Shown: piece after piece, positions 28,857-40,200 of the stretch
Numbering within the stretch: the first letter of the stretch is position 1
How the letters are laid out: each line of letters starts with the position of its first letter
Origin: Zygnema cylindricum
Taxonomy: Eukaryota; Streptophyta; Zygnematophyceae; Zygnematales; Zygnemataceae
Length of the DNA stretch: 64,000 nucleotides
Assembly (NCBI GenBank): GCA_037447655.1
Contig: JBBHKE010001768.1
Coordinates: forward strand, 106,706 to 170,705
Reading direction: 5' to 3'
Program-made: the position numbers and the translations under genes
Notes under the pieces: generated by a model
Told to the model about the DNA's origin: nothing
Databases searched by the model: none
The model's input: the letters and a program-made list of their open reading frames with translations, nothing else

Positions 28857-31800
28857 GAGCTGAGGCTCCAAGAGAATCGTGGAGGGGGTTCTTTCGGAGG
28901 GAAGAAAAACGCCCTTGTGGTTACAAAAGTGATAGGAGAAACCGAGGATGAGTCCTCTGAGGAGGATGGGGAGCTTCTTCTTGACGAGAGTCTGGAGGAG
29001 AAGGAGATCGCTCGGAGACAAAAGTCTGCCCTTAGAGCAATTCGGGAAGCTCCACAAGAAGGATGGATCATCGGCTCAGGTGCATCCATGCATATGTGTC
29101 ACAATAAAGAACTCTTCACTAAGCTAAGAAAGATCCCTACTGTAGAGATAGAGTATGGGGATGGGAGAGTGGTTACTACAGATCTAGTGGGATTAGTAGA
29201 TCTGGAAGTCTTAGTGGAGGGTAAAACTTCTATACTTACATTCTCAGATGTACTCTACACTTCTTAGTTGAGTAAAAATCTTGTCTCTGCGTCTGTGCTA
29301 GATGACAAAGAGTTTCATACCTTCACCAGAAAAAGAGTCTTTACAGCTAAGTATGGGGATGAAGTTTACTTCACGGCAGATAACGGTAGCCAAAGAATGT
29401 TTAGGCTTAACTTGAGTAATGAAAAGAAGAATGCTTACTATGTTGGTGTTCCTAAGGTGATGATTTGGCATAAGCGGTTAGGGCATGTGCATTTTGATAG
29501 GTTGAGGGAAATGAAAAAGCTTGGGGTAGTAGAAGGCATTCAGTTTGGGGATAATGAAATGATGGATGAATGTAGTGGTTGTGCTCAAGGTAAGGCTCAC
29601 AAACTTCCCTTTCCCAAAGCCGCCACATATAGAGGTGAGAAAGTGTTAGATTTGGTCCACACGTATATTTAAGGTCCGGCAAAAGTACCTTCAGTTCGAG
29701 GAAAGAGGTTTATGATAACAATAACCGATGACTGGTCTAGATACTCTAGAGTCTACTTTCTGAAAACAAAGTCTTCAGCATCAACTTACTTCAAAGAATA
29801 TAAAGCTTGGAGTGAGAAGTTTTATGAAACCCTCATTAAGAGGATAAGGAGTGATAATGGGGGGGAATATACCTCTAACCTGTTTGAGAAATATCCGAGA
29901 GATGAGGGAGTGTAGCACCAAAAAACTATACCATATAACCCGGAGCAAAATGGGGTAGCTGAGAGGTTGAATCGAACACTAGGAGATAGTGCATGAAGTA
30001 TGTTGGCAGACAAGAAAATAGGAAAGAGATTTTGGGCATGAGTAATGAACTGTGCCAACTACATTAAAAATAGAGTCCTTACCTCAGCTGTAAAGGGAGT
30101 GACACCATATGAGAGATGGGTTAGAAGGAAACCAGATATCTCACACCTTAAAGTATTCGGTAGCCAAGTTTACAGTCTTGACACGGATAGGAAAAACTGG
30201 AAACTAGATGCAAAGGGAAAACCTGGATACTTTATAGGATATGATGAGGATGTTAAGGGATATAAAAGAAGCGGGACAAGAACCAATTTCCATGGATAGG
30301 GGAGCCGATGAGACAGTGAGAAGAAATCCTAGACTCCCATCCATTCCAGCTTCGGAGTTTGAGAGAGGAAGGAGGAGCAGCAAAATATTACAGGTAAAAC
30401 AAGCCGCTCATAAGGTAACTAAGCTATCTCACCCTGATGAGCCTCAGTCTTACTCGGAGGCAGTGAATAGTCTAGAAAAAGAAAGATGGATTAGAGCCAT
30501 AAATGATGAGATGGCTTCTATCATGGAAGCAAATACTTGGGAACTAGTGGATTGTCCTCCAGACAGAAAACCTATTGGGTGTAAATGGGTATTTAAACAA
30601 AAACTGAACCCAGATAATACCATTGAGAGATATAAGGCTCGATTGGTAGCAAAGGGGTTCACCCAAAAGGAGGGGATTGACTATGAGGAGACCTTTGCTC
30701 TAGTTGTTCGGTTCCCATCAGTAAGGATTTTCCTCAGTCTGGTTGCAGCTGAAGACATGGAAATCCACCAGATGGACATTAAGACCACTTTTCTAAATGG
30801 TGAGTTAGAGGAAGAATTTTTTATGAGACAACCCAAGGGGTTTGTGGAAGAAGGAGAAGAGAGCAAAGTCTGAGGCTCATAAAGTCCTTATATGAATTGA
30901 AGCAGGCTCTCCGAGAGTAGAATAAGAAACTAGATGAGTTTCTTACCGGTCTGGGATATATATTTGTATCAGTTCTGACCATTCTATCTTTATGTTTGAA
31001 GATGAGAATGGTGTCATTTTTATTGCAATTTATGTGGATAATTTGCTTGTGTTGAGAAAATCTTTGGAAAAGATCAATAAGTTAAAGAAAGATCTTAGAA
31101 GCAGATTTGATATGAAGGATTTAGGGGAGGCAAGATATATTTTGGGGATTCAAATGGAGAGAGATAGGGGGAAGAAGATTATCACACTTACTCATAAAGA
31201 AGCAATAGGTAATATGCTTGAGAAATTCCAGATGGAAAATGCTAACAGTTGTACCACTCCCATGGAATTGAAAAAAGTAAGTGATAGGAGTGTAGGAGGA
31301 GTGATGATCTAAGATAATGAGATGAGTCCAGATGATAGAGAGTTTATAAAGTCTATCCCTTATAGACAGGTTGTAGGAAGTTAAATCTATTTTATGAAAT
31401 GTACCAGGCTGGACATAGTGGCAGCAATTGAAGTACTCAGTAGGAGTCTTAATGATCATAGGAAGAGAGACTTGGAGGCAGCCAAGAGATTCATGAGATA
31501 TTTGGTAGGAACTAGAGATTTATGGTTGCATTTGGGAGGGGAGCACACTAACATCACTACTTAGAGTGACGCCAGTTATGGGGACGCGCCTATGAGACGA
31601 TGCACTTCTGGGTATGTGTTGTATGTTGAGGAAGGTGCTTGCTATTGGAGCAGTAAGCAACAAAAGGTGGTTGCTCAGTCCACTATGGAGGTTAAGTACA
31701 TGGCCTCTTGTTCTGCTGTGAAAGAGTTGATGTGGGTCAAGTCCTTGATGCAAGAACTGGGGTATATGATGAAGTGTTTTGTGATAATCAAGCTGCCATA

Positions 31801-31970
31801 GCAATTGCAGCCAATCCAAAACATCATTTTAAGGCTAAACATATGGACATAAGATTAAGTTTTGTAAAAGAAAAAGTGGAGAATAAAATAGTGAATCTTG
31901 TATATAGATCTAAGAGGAAATGGTGGCTCACATGATGACCAAACTTGTGCCCTCTCCGAAGTTAAAATAT
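28857..31970 (+). pseudogene. Pol of copia element A
   Basis: Domains in order: protease near 29060 (IIGSGAS, where the catalytic Asp of DSGAS is Gly), integrase zinc region near 29465 (HKRLGHVH...CSGCAQGK), integrase core near 29712-29990 (DDWSRYSRVYF, SDNGGEY, NPEQNGVAERLNRTL), reverse transcriptase from 30470 (GCKWVFKQKLN, QMDIKTTFLNGELEE, then YVDN where YVDD is expected near 31034) and RNase H from about 31385 (SDASYGD, VAQSTMEVKYMAS, DNQAAIAIAANPKHH). At least ten stops and several frameshifts. A deletion near 30280 removes the linker present in element C. It once supplied integration and reverse transcription; now inactive. Confidence 0.9.
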
Positions 31971-32017
31971 TGCAGAGAAAAGTGTGGATTAAAAGAAAAG
32001 TAAAAATTAGACTAGAA

Positions 32018-32028
32018 AGTAAGAGGAG
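32018..32028 (+). promoter_or_regulatory. Polypurine tract of element A
   Basis: AGTAAGAGGAG immediately before TGTTGAAAT, the 3' LTR start. Confidence 0.7.
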
Positions 32029-32239
32029 TGTTGAAATAATTAGTTTTATTGTATTTTATAGGTCTAAATTTACTAGCGGAAAACATACAAGAAAATGTAG
32101 GCAGCCTGCCTCCATCACTTCTCTCTCGTCCCCATACTTGTTGTAGTCATTGAAAGAGAGAGAGAGCGATGGAGCCATGGCTGCCTCAGCTCCATAGGAA
32201 TGACTAAAGAGTGACTTAAGTCACTCTCAACAAAAGGTT

Positions 32240-32320
32240 GAGTCCGGCAGGACTCGAACCCTTGACCGGCAGAGCGCGGCGTAGCCGTTAGCTCTAACCA
32301 GTCTGTCGTAGAAGTCCGTT
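32240..32320 (-). ncRNA. Antisense tRNA-like module in 3' LTR A
   Basis: Same as 27116-27193, with GGTTCGAGTCC intact; CCCCTG reads CCCTTG just outside. Confidence 0.4.
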
Positions 32321-32446
32321 AGGAGATATAGGGTTTGATTAGTATTTAAACTATAGTACTATAAAGAAATCATTTAACTGAAAATTTTTACGGCGTGCAT
32401 AGATACAGTTTGATAAAATACGAAGTACTATACTAATTTGAAAAGC

Positions 32447-32487
32447 ATATCGCGCATTTTGTTTCGACATCGAAACAAATATCGCGC
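32447..32487. promoter_or_regulatory. Hairpin with flanking repeats in 3' LTR A
   Basis: Copy of the structure at 27323-27363, flanks ATATCGCGC on both sides. Confidence 0.6.
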
Positions 32488-32729
32488 AAGTATTTGCTAC
32501 GGCTGAGATTACATAACGCGTCAAATCTGACAGCGCAGATCATCGCCGTAATCCCAGAATGGTAACTTTGGCATTTAGTGACGTGGCATGACCTGGCGCC
32601 ATGTGGAGAGACGACATTTGGTTGCAAGAATTCCGAGGAGCATACAGACGAGTGGAAAATGGACACGCGTCCACCTAATGGTCTTGTGGTACAGAGGCCG
32701 TATACAAAGTACATCGGCAGTAGTACTTT

Positions 32730-34023
32730 CAGTTGTTCTTTGGTCTAAAATAGATCGCAGAAGCAACCCAAACTATCATGCAATAAGCTAAGCAAAGCCA
32801 GGCCAATGAAAAATCATTTGAAATGCATCCTCCATATGCGTACACAGACGCAACAAACAACATTTAGGGTTTCATGGAATAATCAACATAAATAAACCTT
32901 ATGACAACATCTAAGGTTTGATGGAATAATCGACATAAACAAACCCTATGACAAATGCATAAACAATGCATATCAAACATATATAAAATAACATAAATAA
33001 ATAATAACAAACAAATGCATCACACATAAACAAAAGTATAATCAAAGTATAATCAAATAATCATTATATCATTCAAAGTGCATGACCTAATCGACAACCC
33101 TAAAATACTACATCTTTGGTCCCCACTTTACTAACCAGCATTGATGATTTTCCTAACAAAGCTCATTCCTATATATACACTTGTGAGCTGTCAACAAATC
33201 ACTAACTGTCAAAATATCCAACGTAACTTCCACTAAAACATAATATCCTATTACGACAAAAATCCTAACTGGAAATTACGTAACAATCATTATATCCTAT
33301 TTAACCATGATAACATACTATTAAAAATAAACTAATCGTAAGCATACACCTGAAAGTCAAGCAATCGTAAGCGTACACTTGTCTGCAAATATGACACACA
33401 AATTAAACTGTCGAAGTCCTGATTGACCACATAATTATAAACATCATAGTCAACTCTAATTAATTAATACACATACGACAAGAAAATGTTTCTTCAAATA
33501 TTTACACCGACGCGTCCGCAAAATCCGGCCGCTAAGTGACAACTTGCTTAGTCACTTGTAGACGAAACCACGCAATGAACCGACATCACAAAAGTACGGT
33601 CCACTTGATAACACGTCATCAAACAATGAGATCCCTTGAAAAATATCGGCGGACGCCGTCCGCCTTCCACGTCTAGCTCGAACCACTTGCCGAAATAAAC
33701 CGTACCATCCAAATCCTGTCCGTACCGCAAGCGCGTCCTTTGTAATAAATGCGCTTGTCACATTTTGTTTCGTACGCCATGCGTACATTTTAACACTTCG
33801 AAAATTTCAAGTCGGATCGCTTCGCGATCCGCCGTCCATTTACATTGCGCATTCCGCGCCACTCAATTAGTCCTTCACGTCCATTTAATTTTCTTCGTAC
33901 ATTTACTCCCCGATCCACAAATCTCTTCAAATCTCTACAGTACATCAGGTAAACATATATGCACGAAACGTCGCGTGCGCACCAAATTTCACGTACGAAC
34001 GAAACTAAATCTTCAAAAACAAC
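32730..34023 (-). mobile_element. Element D, solo-LTR-like insertion
   Basis: 1294 bp inserted in the 3' LTR of A. ACTTT flanks it on both sides (32725-32729 and 34024-34028). The ends are near-inverted (CAGTTGTT... and ...AACAAC), which on the minus strand reads GTTGTTTTTG to GAACAACTG. No coding frame of note; the two short frames at 33548-33788 are unrecognised. It contains a 48-bp tandem duplication at 32866-32960 and an 8-bp-stem hairpin around 33812-33830. A 626-bp near-identical copy lies at 39575-40200. Confidence 0.75.
33812..33830. promoter_or_regulatory. Perfect hairpin in element D
   Basis: CGGATCGCTTCGCGATCCG, self-complementary apart from the TTC loop; conserved in the second copy of D. 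Confidence 0.6.
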
Positions 34024-34377
34024 ACTTTTTGGTACTGTACAGTGTTCTGATTAGTTTGTACATGCAGTAGATAGGGGTTGTGAGAGGAACTAGGAAAAAC
34101 TAGGACTTAGGAAATATCAGGAAGATAACTCTCTCTATGTTTGAGAGTTTGTATAAATTGGCATCTTTGCCACCCTATAACTTATCGCCTGGTTGGGCAT
34201 TTTCAGAGATTTCTTTTTCTACGGACTCAGGGGAGTCCACGCTGCACAAGGGTGCAGTCAAATTTTCTGCTTGTCTGCTTGGGTAGTAGTGGTTTCTATT
34301 GAAAGTGGGTTAGTTAATAACTATCTAGAGGCTTCCAATATTCCGTAGTCCAATGGAGGACACAGAATTGCAAAAGC

Positions 34378-34765
34378 CATGTCGTACAATGGCTGTACAA
34401 TAAGTACATCGCCTAATGTACCTTTTTATACTATATAGTGTTTCTATTGGACTAGGGTTTAGTAGTAGGCAGTCGTAAGTAGGTAGACCAGGACTTAGTG
34501 AAATTTAGGTACCTCTTTCTTTTAGAGAGCTTTTAACTATAAAGGTCATCTTTGACCAGCCATAACTTACTGCTCACAGGAGCAAATTCAGTGATTCTTT
34601 TTGCGTTTGATTAGGGGAGTCTTGTCCTCACAGGGGTGAGAGTGGTCAGAATATTTGTGGTTCTGGGCGGCGCTTATTTAGCGGGAAAGTAGAAGGGGCA
34701 AATATTATCCTAGAGGCTTAACATAGGCTGCTCATTCTCTGATCAATGGAGACCACAGAATTTTA
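34378..34765 (+). repeat. 5' LTR of copia element C, second part
   Basis: Continuation of 26392-26903 after element A. Ends CCACAGAATTTTA. Confidence 0.85.
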
Positions 34766-34780
34766 GGTTATGGGCCCGCC
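34766..34780 (+). promoter_or_regulatory. Anticodon-arm primer-binding site of element C
   Basis: GGTTATGGGCCCGCC, 14 of 15 matches to the complement of the initiator tRNA-Met anticodon arm; gag ATG at 34770. Confidence 0.75.
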
Positions 34781-35760
34781 CTCTAGGGTGCTCATATTTG
34801 ATGAATCAGACTTTCTTTACTGGGAAATGATGATGGAGGGAGAACTATTTGAGAAACACCTATGGGGCATAGTGTCCGGACAAGTTCGATGCCCACCTCC
34901 ACCTAGGTTTGGAGGAACGCGTTTTTTTGGCACCTCCGCCTCTTTAGTAGGAAGAACAACTTCCACCATCACTGAGGATAAAGACGAGGAAGGAGAGGAG
35001 ATTGTCATGGAAGGAGAAATGGGAGGAGTTGCAACTCAAGTGACACCATTGTTGAGGGCGATACCAGCAGCAACACCACTAGCAACGGCGACAAAGGTTC
35101 ATATCGAAAGATCGGAGCATGAAAAGTGGAACTTCAAAGACAAGGTTGCTAAGCTCTTAATTCTTAAAAGTGTAGCAAATGCCATTGCCATTTCCCTTAT
35201 GCACGTCAAATCTTCATCTCAGATTTCGATATCACTAGTTAACAAATATAAGAGTGGATCATTGCAGCAGCAACAATTGGTAGAAAACAAGATTGCAGCT
35301 TATACTTATAAGGGAGGAAGCATGAATAATTATTGCAATGATTTAGGAGCATTATTTGGAGAGCTAGAGAGTGCAGGTAAGTCATGGTCTGAGAGACAAA
35401 GAGTGAACACATTAATGATGAAACTACTTGAAGAGTATGAGAATATCATTAATTTTATTGCAGAACATAGGAGATAGCAATTGGAATTGGGATGACACAG
35501 TGGGAATGATTTTAGTAAAAGAAAGCACTATAGAGCTTAGGAGAGAGAGTCCAAGTGTTCAAGCATTTATGCAGGAGCTGATTGGCAAAAGCGTGATGAG
35601 GAGAGAGAGAAAGATCCTTATCAAAACTTTGGAGGAAGAGGACAAGGAGGTGGCACATTTGATAGACAAGGGAGAGGAACTTCTCGAGGAGGATTATGTC
35701 ACTTCTGCAAGAAACCAGGACATTATATGGCAGATTTTGGCAAACTTGTAGATCTTCGAC
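34770..35760 (+). pseudogene. Gag of copia element C
   Basis: The first 235 codons are open from the ATG in the primer-binding site: MGPPSRVLIFDESDFLYWE, a Pro-rich loop, an acidic variable region, then the capsid-like VENKIAAYTYKGGSMNNYCN and RVNTLMMKLLEEYENIINF. A frame change at about 35475 leads to a zinc knuckle GLCHFCKKPGHYMADF near 35695-35740, whose last Cys is replaced by Phe. It is collinear with Gag of element A, so the two elements are sister families. It is not functional as one protein. Confidence 0.85.
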
Positions 35761-38700
35761 TAAAAATTGGGCAAGGGAACTCAAGAAATGGAGGAAAGAA
35801 AAAGGCTTTCCTAACTCAAGTTCATGATGAGCAAGAGAACGAATAAACTAAACAGGAAGAGGAGCTTGAGGAGCTTCTTCTTAATCCGAAAAACACTGAA
35901 AAGCATGTTGACATTCCACGGAGATAAAAGTGTGCTTTCGGAGGTAAGAGGGATCCACCCGAGGATGGGTGGATCATAGAATCAGGGGCCTCAATGCATA
36001 TGTGCAAAGATAAAAGGTGGTTCAATAAACAGAGAAAGATCCCAAAAGTTGAGATAGTACGGAGATGGTAGAGTAGAAACCACAAGTCTTGTTGGAACTG
36101 ATGACTTGAAGGTTCTAGTTGATGGAAAGGCCTCAATTGTAACACTCTCAGACGTTCTTTACATTCCACAGCTTAGCAAGAACCTAGTCTAAACAGCTGT
36201 CCTGGATGAAAATGAGTTTGAAACAGGAACTAGGAAAGGAATCTTCAAAATAAGCGTTGATAAACATGTTTATTTCATAGCTGAGAAGGGCAGTCAAGGA
36301 ATGTTCCGAATTGTTCTTTGCAATGAAAAGAGTGTTTTCTACTCGTGTGCAAGTGAGATGATGCTTTGGCATAAAAGGTTGGGGCATGTGCATCTAGATA
36401 GATTAAAGAAAATGAAGAAAAAGGGAATAGTAGAGGGTATTACTTTTGAGGATGATGAGACCTTTGATGATTCTAGTGGATGTTCCTAAGGGAAGATTAA
36501 TAGACTTCCATTTCCAAAGGCAACCACATTTAGGAGAGAGAAAGTATTAGATCTAGTTCACAGTGTTGTTTGGGGACCTGCTAGGTATGCTTCACATGGG
36601 GGGATGAGATGGATGTTAACCATCACAGGTGATTGGTCTAGATACACGAAGGTATATTTTCTTAGACATAAGTCAAAGTTATTAAGATGTTTCAAAGAGT
36701 ATAAAGTATGGAGTTAAAAACTACATGAAACCTCAATAAAAGAGATAAGAAGTGATAATGGGAAAGAATACACCTCAAGGGAATTTGAAGAATATCTTAA
36801 AGAAGAAGGAATTCATCATGAGAAAACTGTTCCCTATAATCCAGAACAAAATGGAGTAGCACAAAGAGTGAATAGAACTTTAGGAGATATGTCCAGAAGT
36901 ATGTTAACTGATAAGAGGATAGGGTTGCAGTTTTGGGCGGAGTCTATGAACTATGCTAATTTCATCAAAAATAGAGTCCTAACTTCAACAAATAAGGAGG
37001 AAACTCCGTATGAGAGGTGGACAGGAAGAAAGCCTGATTTGTCTAGTTTGAGAGTGTTCGGAAGTCAAGTCTACAGTTTGGATTCCGATAAGACTAAATG
37101 GAAGTTAGAGGGGAGAGGGAAGCCAGGATATCTTGTAGGATATGATGAGAGCACAAAAGGATACCGAGTGTATGACTTGAAAAAGAGAGATATAATTTTA
37201 GTAAAACACATAGTGGTGATGAATGAAGAGAAGTCCATTGATCCATTCAAATATAATAAGGAAGTCAAAATCAGATTTGAAACGGATCAATTTTCTGACT
37301 TTGATTTTGAAAATGAAGAGAAGGAAGAGGGAGAAAAAGAAAAATCTGCAGATCTACCAAAGGAGAAGGAGGAAAGGACAACATCCGAGGCAACGCCACA
37401 ATACGAAGTGGAAACCGATGAGGAACTTGATGATACACCGGAATTGGAAGATAGGGGAGCTGAAAATCTCCCTAAATGAAACCCAAGGATGCCTTCCATA
37501 CCGGCGTCCGATTTTGAAGGGGGGAGAAGAAGTAGTAAAAGACTTCAAGAAAGACAAGTAAATAACCAACTCACAAAGATGTTTGACCCAGATGAACCTC
37601 AAACATACTTAGAGGCCATAAAAACTCCAGAAAGTAGCCGGTGGATCACAGCTATAAATGAAAAAATGGCCTCTATCATGGAAGCCAATACACGTGAGTT
37701 GGTAGATTGTCCACCGGACCGAAAACCGATTGGATGTAAGTGGGTTTTTAAACTTAAATTAAACCAGGATAATACCATTGAGAGGTACAAAGCTATGTTA
37801 GTTGCAAAAGGTTATACTCAGAAAGAGGGGATAGACTACAGAGAAACCTTTACACTTCTAGTCAGATTTCTTTTTGTTAGAATCCTTTTAAGTATAGCCA
37901 TATCGGAGGATATGGAAATCCACCAAATGGATATTAAAACGGCCTTTTTGCACGGAGAGTTGGAAGAAGAAATTTACATGAGGCAACCGTAAGGATTCGT
38001 GGAAAGTGGGGAAGAAAATAAAATTTGCAAACTGATAAAATCACTCTATGGGCTTAAGCAAGCCCCGCGAGAGTGGAATATAAAGCTCCACGAATTCCTG
38101 ACCGGTTTAAGGTATATCAGAATTAGTTCAGATCACTCTATATATTTATATGAGGATGAGAATGGATCGATATTTATTGCTATTTATATGGATGATTTGT
38201 TGGTCTTAAGCAAGTCCTTAGATAAAATTAACAAACTAAAACGGGATCTTAGAAGCATTTTTGATATAAAAGATCTTGTCCAAGCAAAGTACATTTTGGG
38301 AATTCAGATGGAGAGAGATAGAGGGAATAGAATTATTAGACTCACTCAAAAAAAAGCAATCGGTAATATGCTAGCAAAATTTCAGATGGAAAAAGCAACC
38401 GGATATACTTCTCCTATGGATTTGAGAAAGTGTTTGAGGGAAGTGTAGAGAGAGGAATATTTAACATTAATGATGAGATGGATGAGATAGAAAGAAAATT
38501 TATGGAAAATATTCCTTATTGGCAGATGTAGGCAGTTTAATTTATTTTATGAATTGTACCCGTCCGGATATAGCTGCAACTATAGGTGTCCTTAGTAGAA
38601 ATCTAAATGAACCAAGAAAGAGAGACTGGGAGGCTGCCAAAAGGGTGATGAGGTATTTGGTGGGGACAAGGGAATTATGGTTGCATTTGGGAGGGGAGCA

Positions 38701-39175
38701 CACTGACATCACCACTTGGATTGATGCCAGTTATGGAGATGTGCGTTTAAGGAGGTGTACGACTGGATATGTGTTGCAAATTGGATACAATGCATGTTGT
38801 AGGAGTAGCAAGCAACAAAAAGTAGTTGCTCAGTCCACTATGGAGGCTGAATACATGGCTTCCTGTGCTGCCACCAAAGAATTAATGTGGGTTAAATCTC
38901 TTCTTGAAGAACTTGGTTTCATGAAGTCTGGAACTCAAAATGTTTTTTGTGATAATCAAGCTGCTATCACTATTGCAGCTAATCCGAAACATCACTTCAA
39001 AGCCAAGCATATGAATATTAGACTAAGCTTTGTCAGAGAGAAGGTAGAAAATAAAATTATTAAATTGGTTCATAAAACTGATACTGAAATGATTGCAGAC
39101 ATGATGACAAAACATGATTGCAGACATGATGACAAAACCAGTGCCTTCCCCTAAGGTGATTTATTGCAGAGAAAA
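35761..39175 (+). pseudogene. Pol of copia element C
   Basis: Protease near 35965 (IIESGASMHMC, with Glu where the catalytic Asp of DSGAS should be). Integrase zinc region near 36370 (HKRLGHVHLDRL; the second CxxC reads SSGCS then a stop). Integrase core 36610-36890 (TGDWSRYTKVYF, SDNGKEYTS, NPEQNGVAQRVNRTL). A 203-codon open frame at 36868-37479 covers the core end and a Glu-rich linker. Reverse transcriptase at 37489-38448 (GCKWVFKLKLN, QMDIKTAFLHGELEEE, YMDDLL). RNase H at 38519-39154 (DASYGD, AQSTMEAEYMAS, DNQAAITIAANPKHH). Better preserved than element A but with stops and frameshifts. A 25-bp tandem duplication at about 39089-39138 alters the C-terminus. Confidence 0.9.
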
Positions 39176-39208
39176 CTGTGAGTTAAAATTGAAAAGTGAC
39201 TAGGAATT

Positions 39209-39216
39209 AAAGGGAG
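39209..39216 (+). promoter_or_regulatory. Polypurine tract of element C
   Basis: AAAGGGAG directly before TGTTGAAAAGAGG. Confidence 0.75.
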
Positions 39217-39574
39217 TGTTGAAAAGAGGTAATTAATAGTTCACTTCCCTATTTTACTTCTACTTTAAAGAAAGAGAGTGAGGATCAAAGGCGCGCCATG
39301 GCTGCCGCAATATTTAGAAAGTGGCAGTTTTTGAAGTACAGGGTATTTGCTAAAATGATGCCTAAATCTAGATTTGAACCTGCGACCTCTAGATTCTCTA
39401 TAGCCTAACGCCTTAACCATTAAGGCGTTACGAAACGATACACGTGACGGGTTTCATAAATATATAAACATTAACGCAACAGCTAATTAACAGCAGACTA
39501 ACCAAAAGGAGCAATTCCTGCATGTACGCGAATCTGAACCGTGTAAAATATGTTTTGATCGGACGGCCGACATT
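39217..39574 (+). repeat. 3' LTR of element C, truncated
   Basis: First 358 bp of the LTR only. The sequence switches at about 39575 to element D. The remaining 540 bp are missing. Confidence 0.8.
39359..39431 (-). ncRNA. Antisense tRNA-like module in 3' LTR C
   Basis: Minus strand: GTAACGCCTTAATGG, D-arm GCCTTAATGGTTAAGGC, B-box-like GGTCGCAGGTTCAAATC. It is the best-preserved copy of the C-type module. Confidence 0.45.
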
Positions 39575-40200
39575 AAATTAAACTGTCGAAGTCTTGATTG
39601 ACCACGTAATTATAAACATCATAGTCAACTCTAATTAATTAATACACATACGAGAAGAAAATGTTTCTTCAAATATTTACACCGACGCGTCCGCAAAATC
39701 CGGCCGCTAAGTGACAACTTGCTTAGTCACTTGTAGACGAAACCACGCAATGAACCGACATCACAAAAGTACGGTCCACTTGATAACACGTCATCAAACA
39801 ATGATAATCCCTTGAAAAATATCGGCGGACGCCGTCCGCCTTCCACGTCTAGCTCGAACCACTTGCCGAAATAAACCGCACCATCCAAATCCTGTCCGTA
39901 CCGCAAGCGCGTCCTTTGTAATAAATGCGCTTGTCACATTTTGTTTCGTACGCCATGCGTACATTTTAACACTTCGAAAATTTCAAGTCGGATCGCTTCG
40001 CGATCCGCCGTCCATTTACATTGCGCATTCCGCGCCACTCAATTAGTCCTTCACGTCCATTTAATTTTCTTCGTACATTTACTCCCCCGATCCACAAATC
40101 TTTTCAAACCTCCACAATACATCAGGTAAACATATATGCACGAAACGTCGCGTGCGCACCAAATTTCACGTACGCACGAAACTAAATCTTCAAAAACAAC
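39575..40200 (-). mobile_element. Element D, second (truncated) copy
   Basis: Matches 33400-34023 nearly base for base with a handful of differences. Its left part is missing, at the junction with the 3' LTR of C. Confidence 0.8.

Larger units (their letters stand above)
26904..34372 (+). mobile_element. Copia element A, nested in the 5' LTR of C
   Basis: Full-length but decayed. 5' LTR 26904-27949 (1046 bp); 3' LTR 32029-34372, whose own sequence is 1045 bp once insert D with its duplication is removed. The flanking target duplication AAAGC is present at 26899-26903 and 34373-34377. The internal order is gag, zinc knuckle, protease, integrase, reverse transcriptase, RNase H, which is Ty1/copia order. 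About 230 bp between integrase and reverse transcriptase is missing relative to element C. Confidence 0.9.
32029..34372 (+). repeat. 3' LTR of element A, split by element D
   Basis: 32029-32729 and 34029-34372 together match the 5' LTR. It ends GAATTGCA, followed by the AAAGC duplication. Confidence 0.85.
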
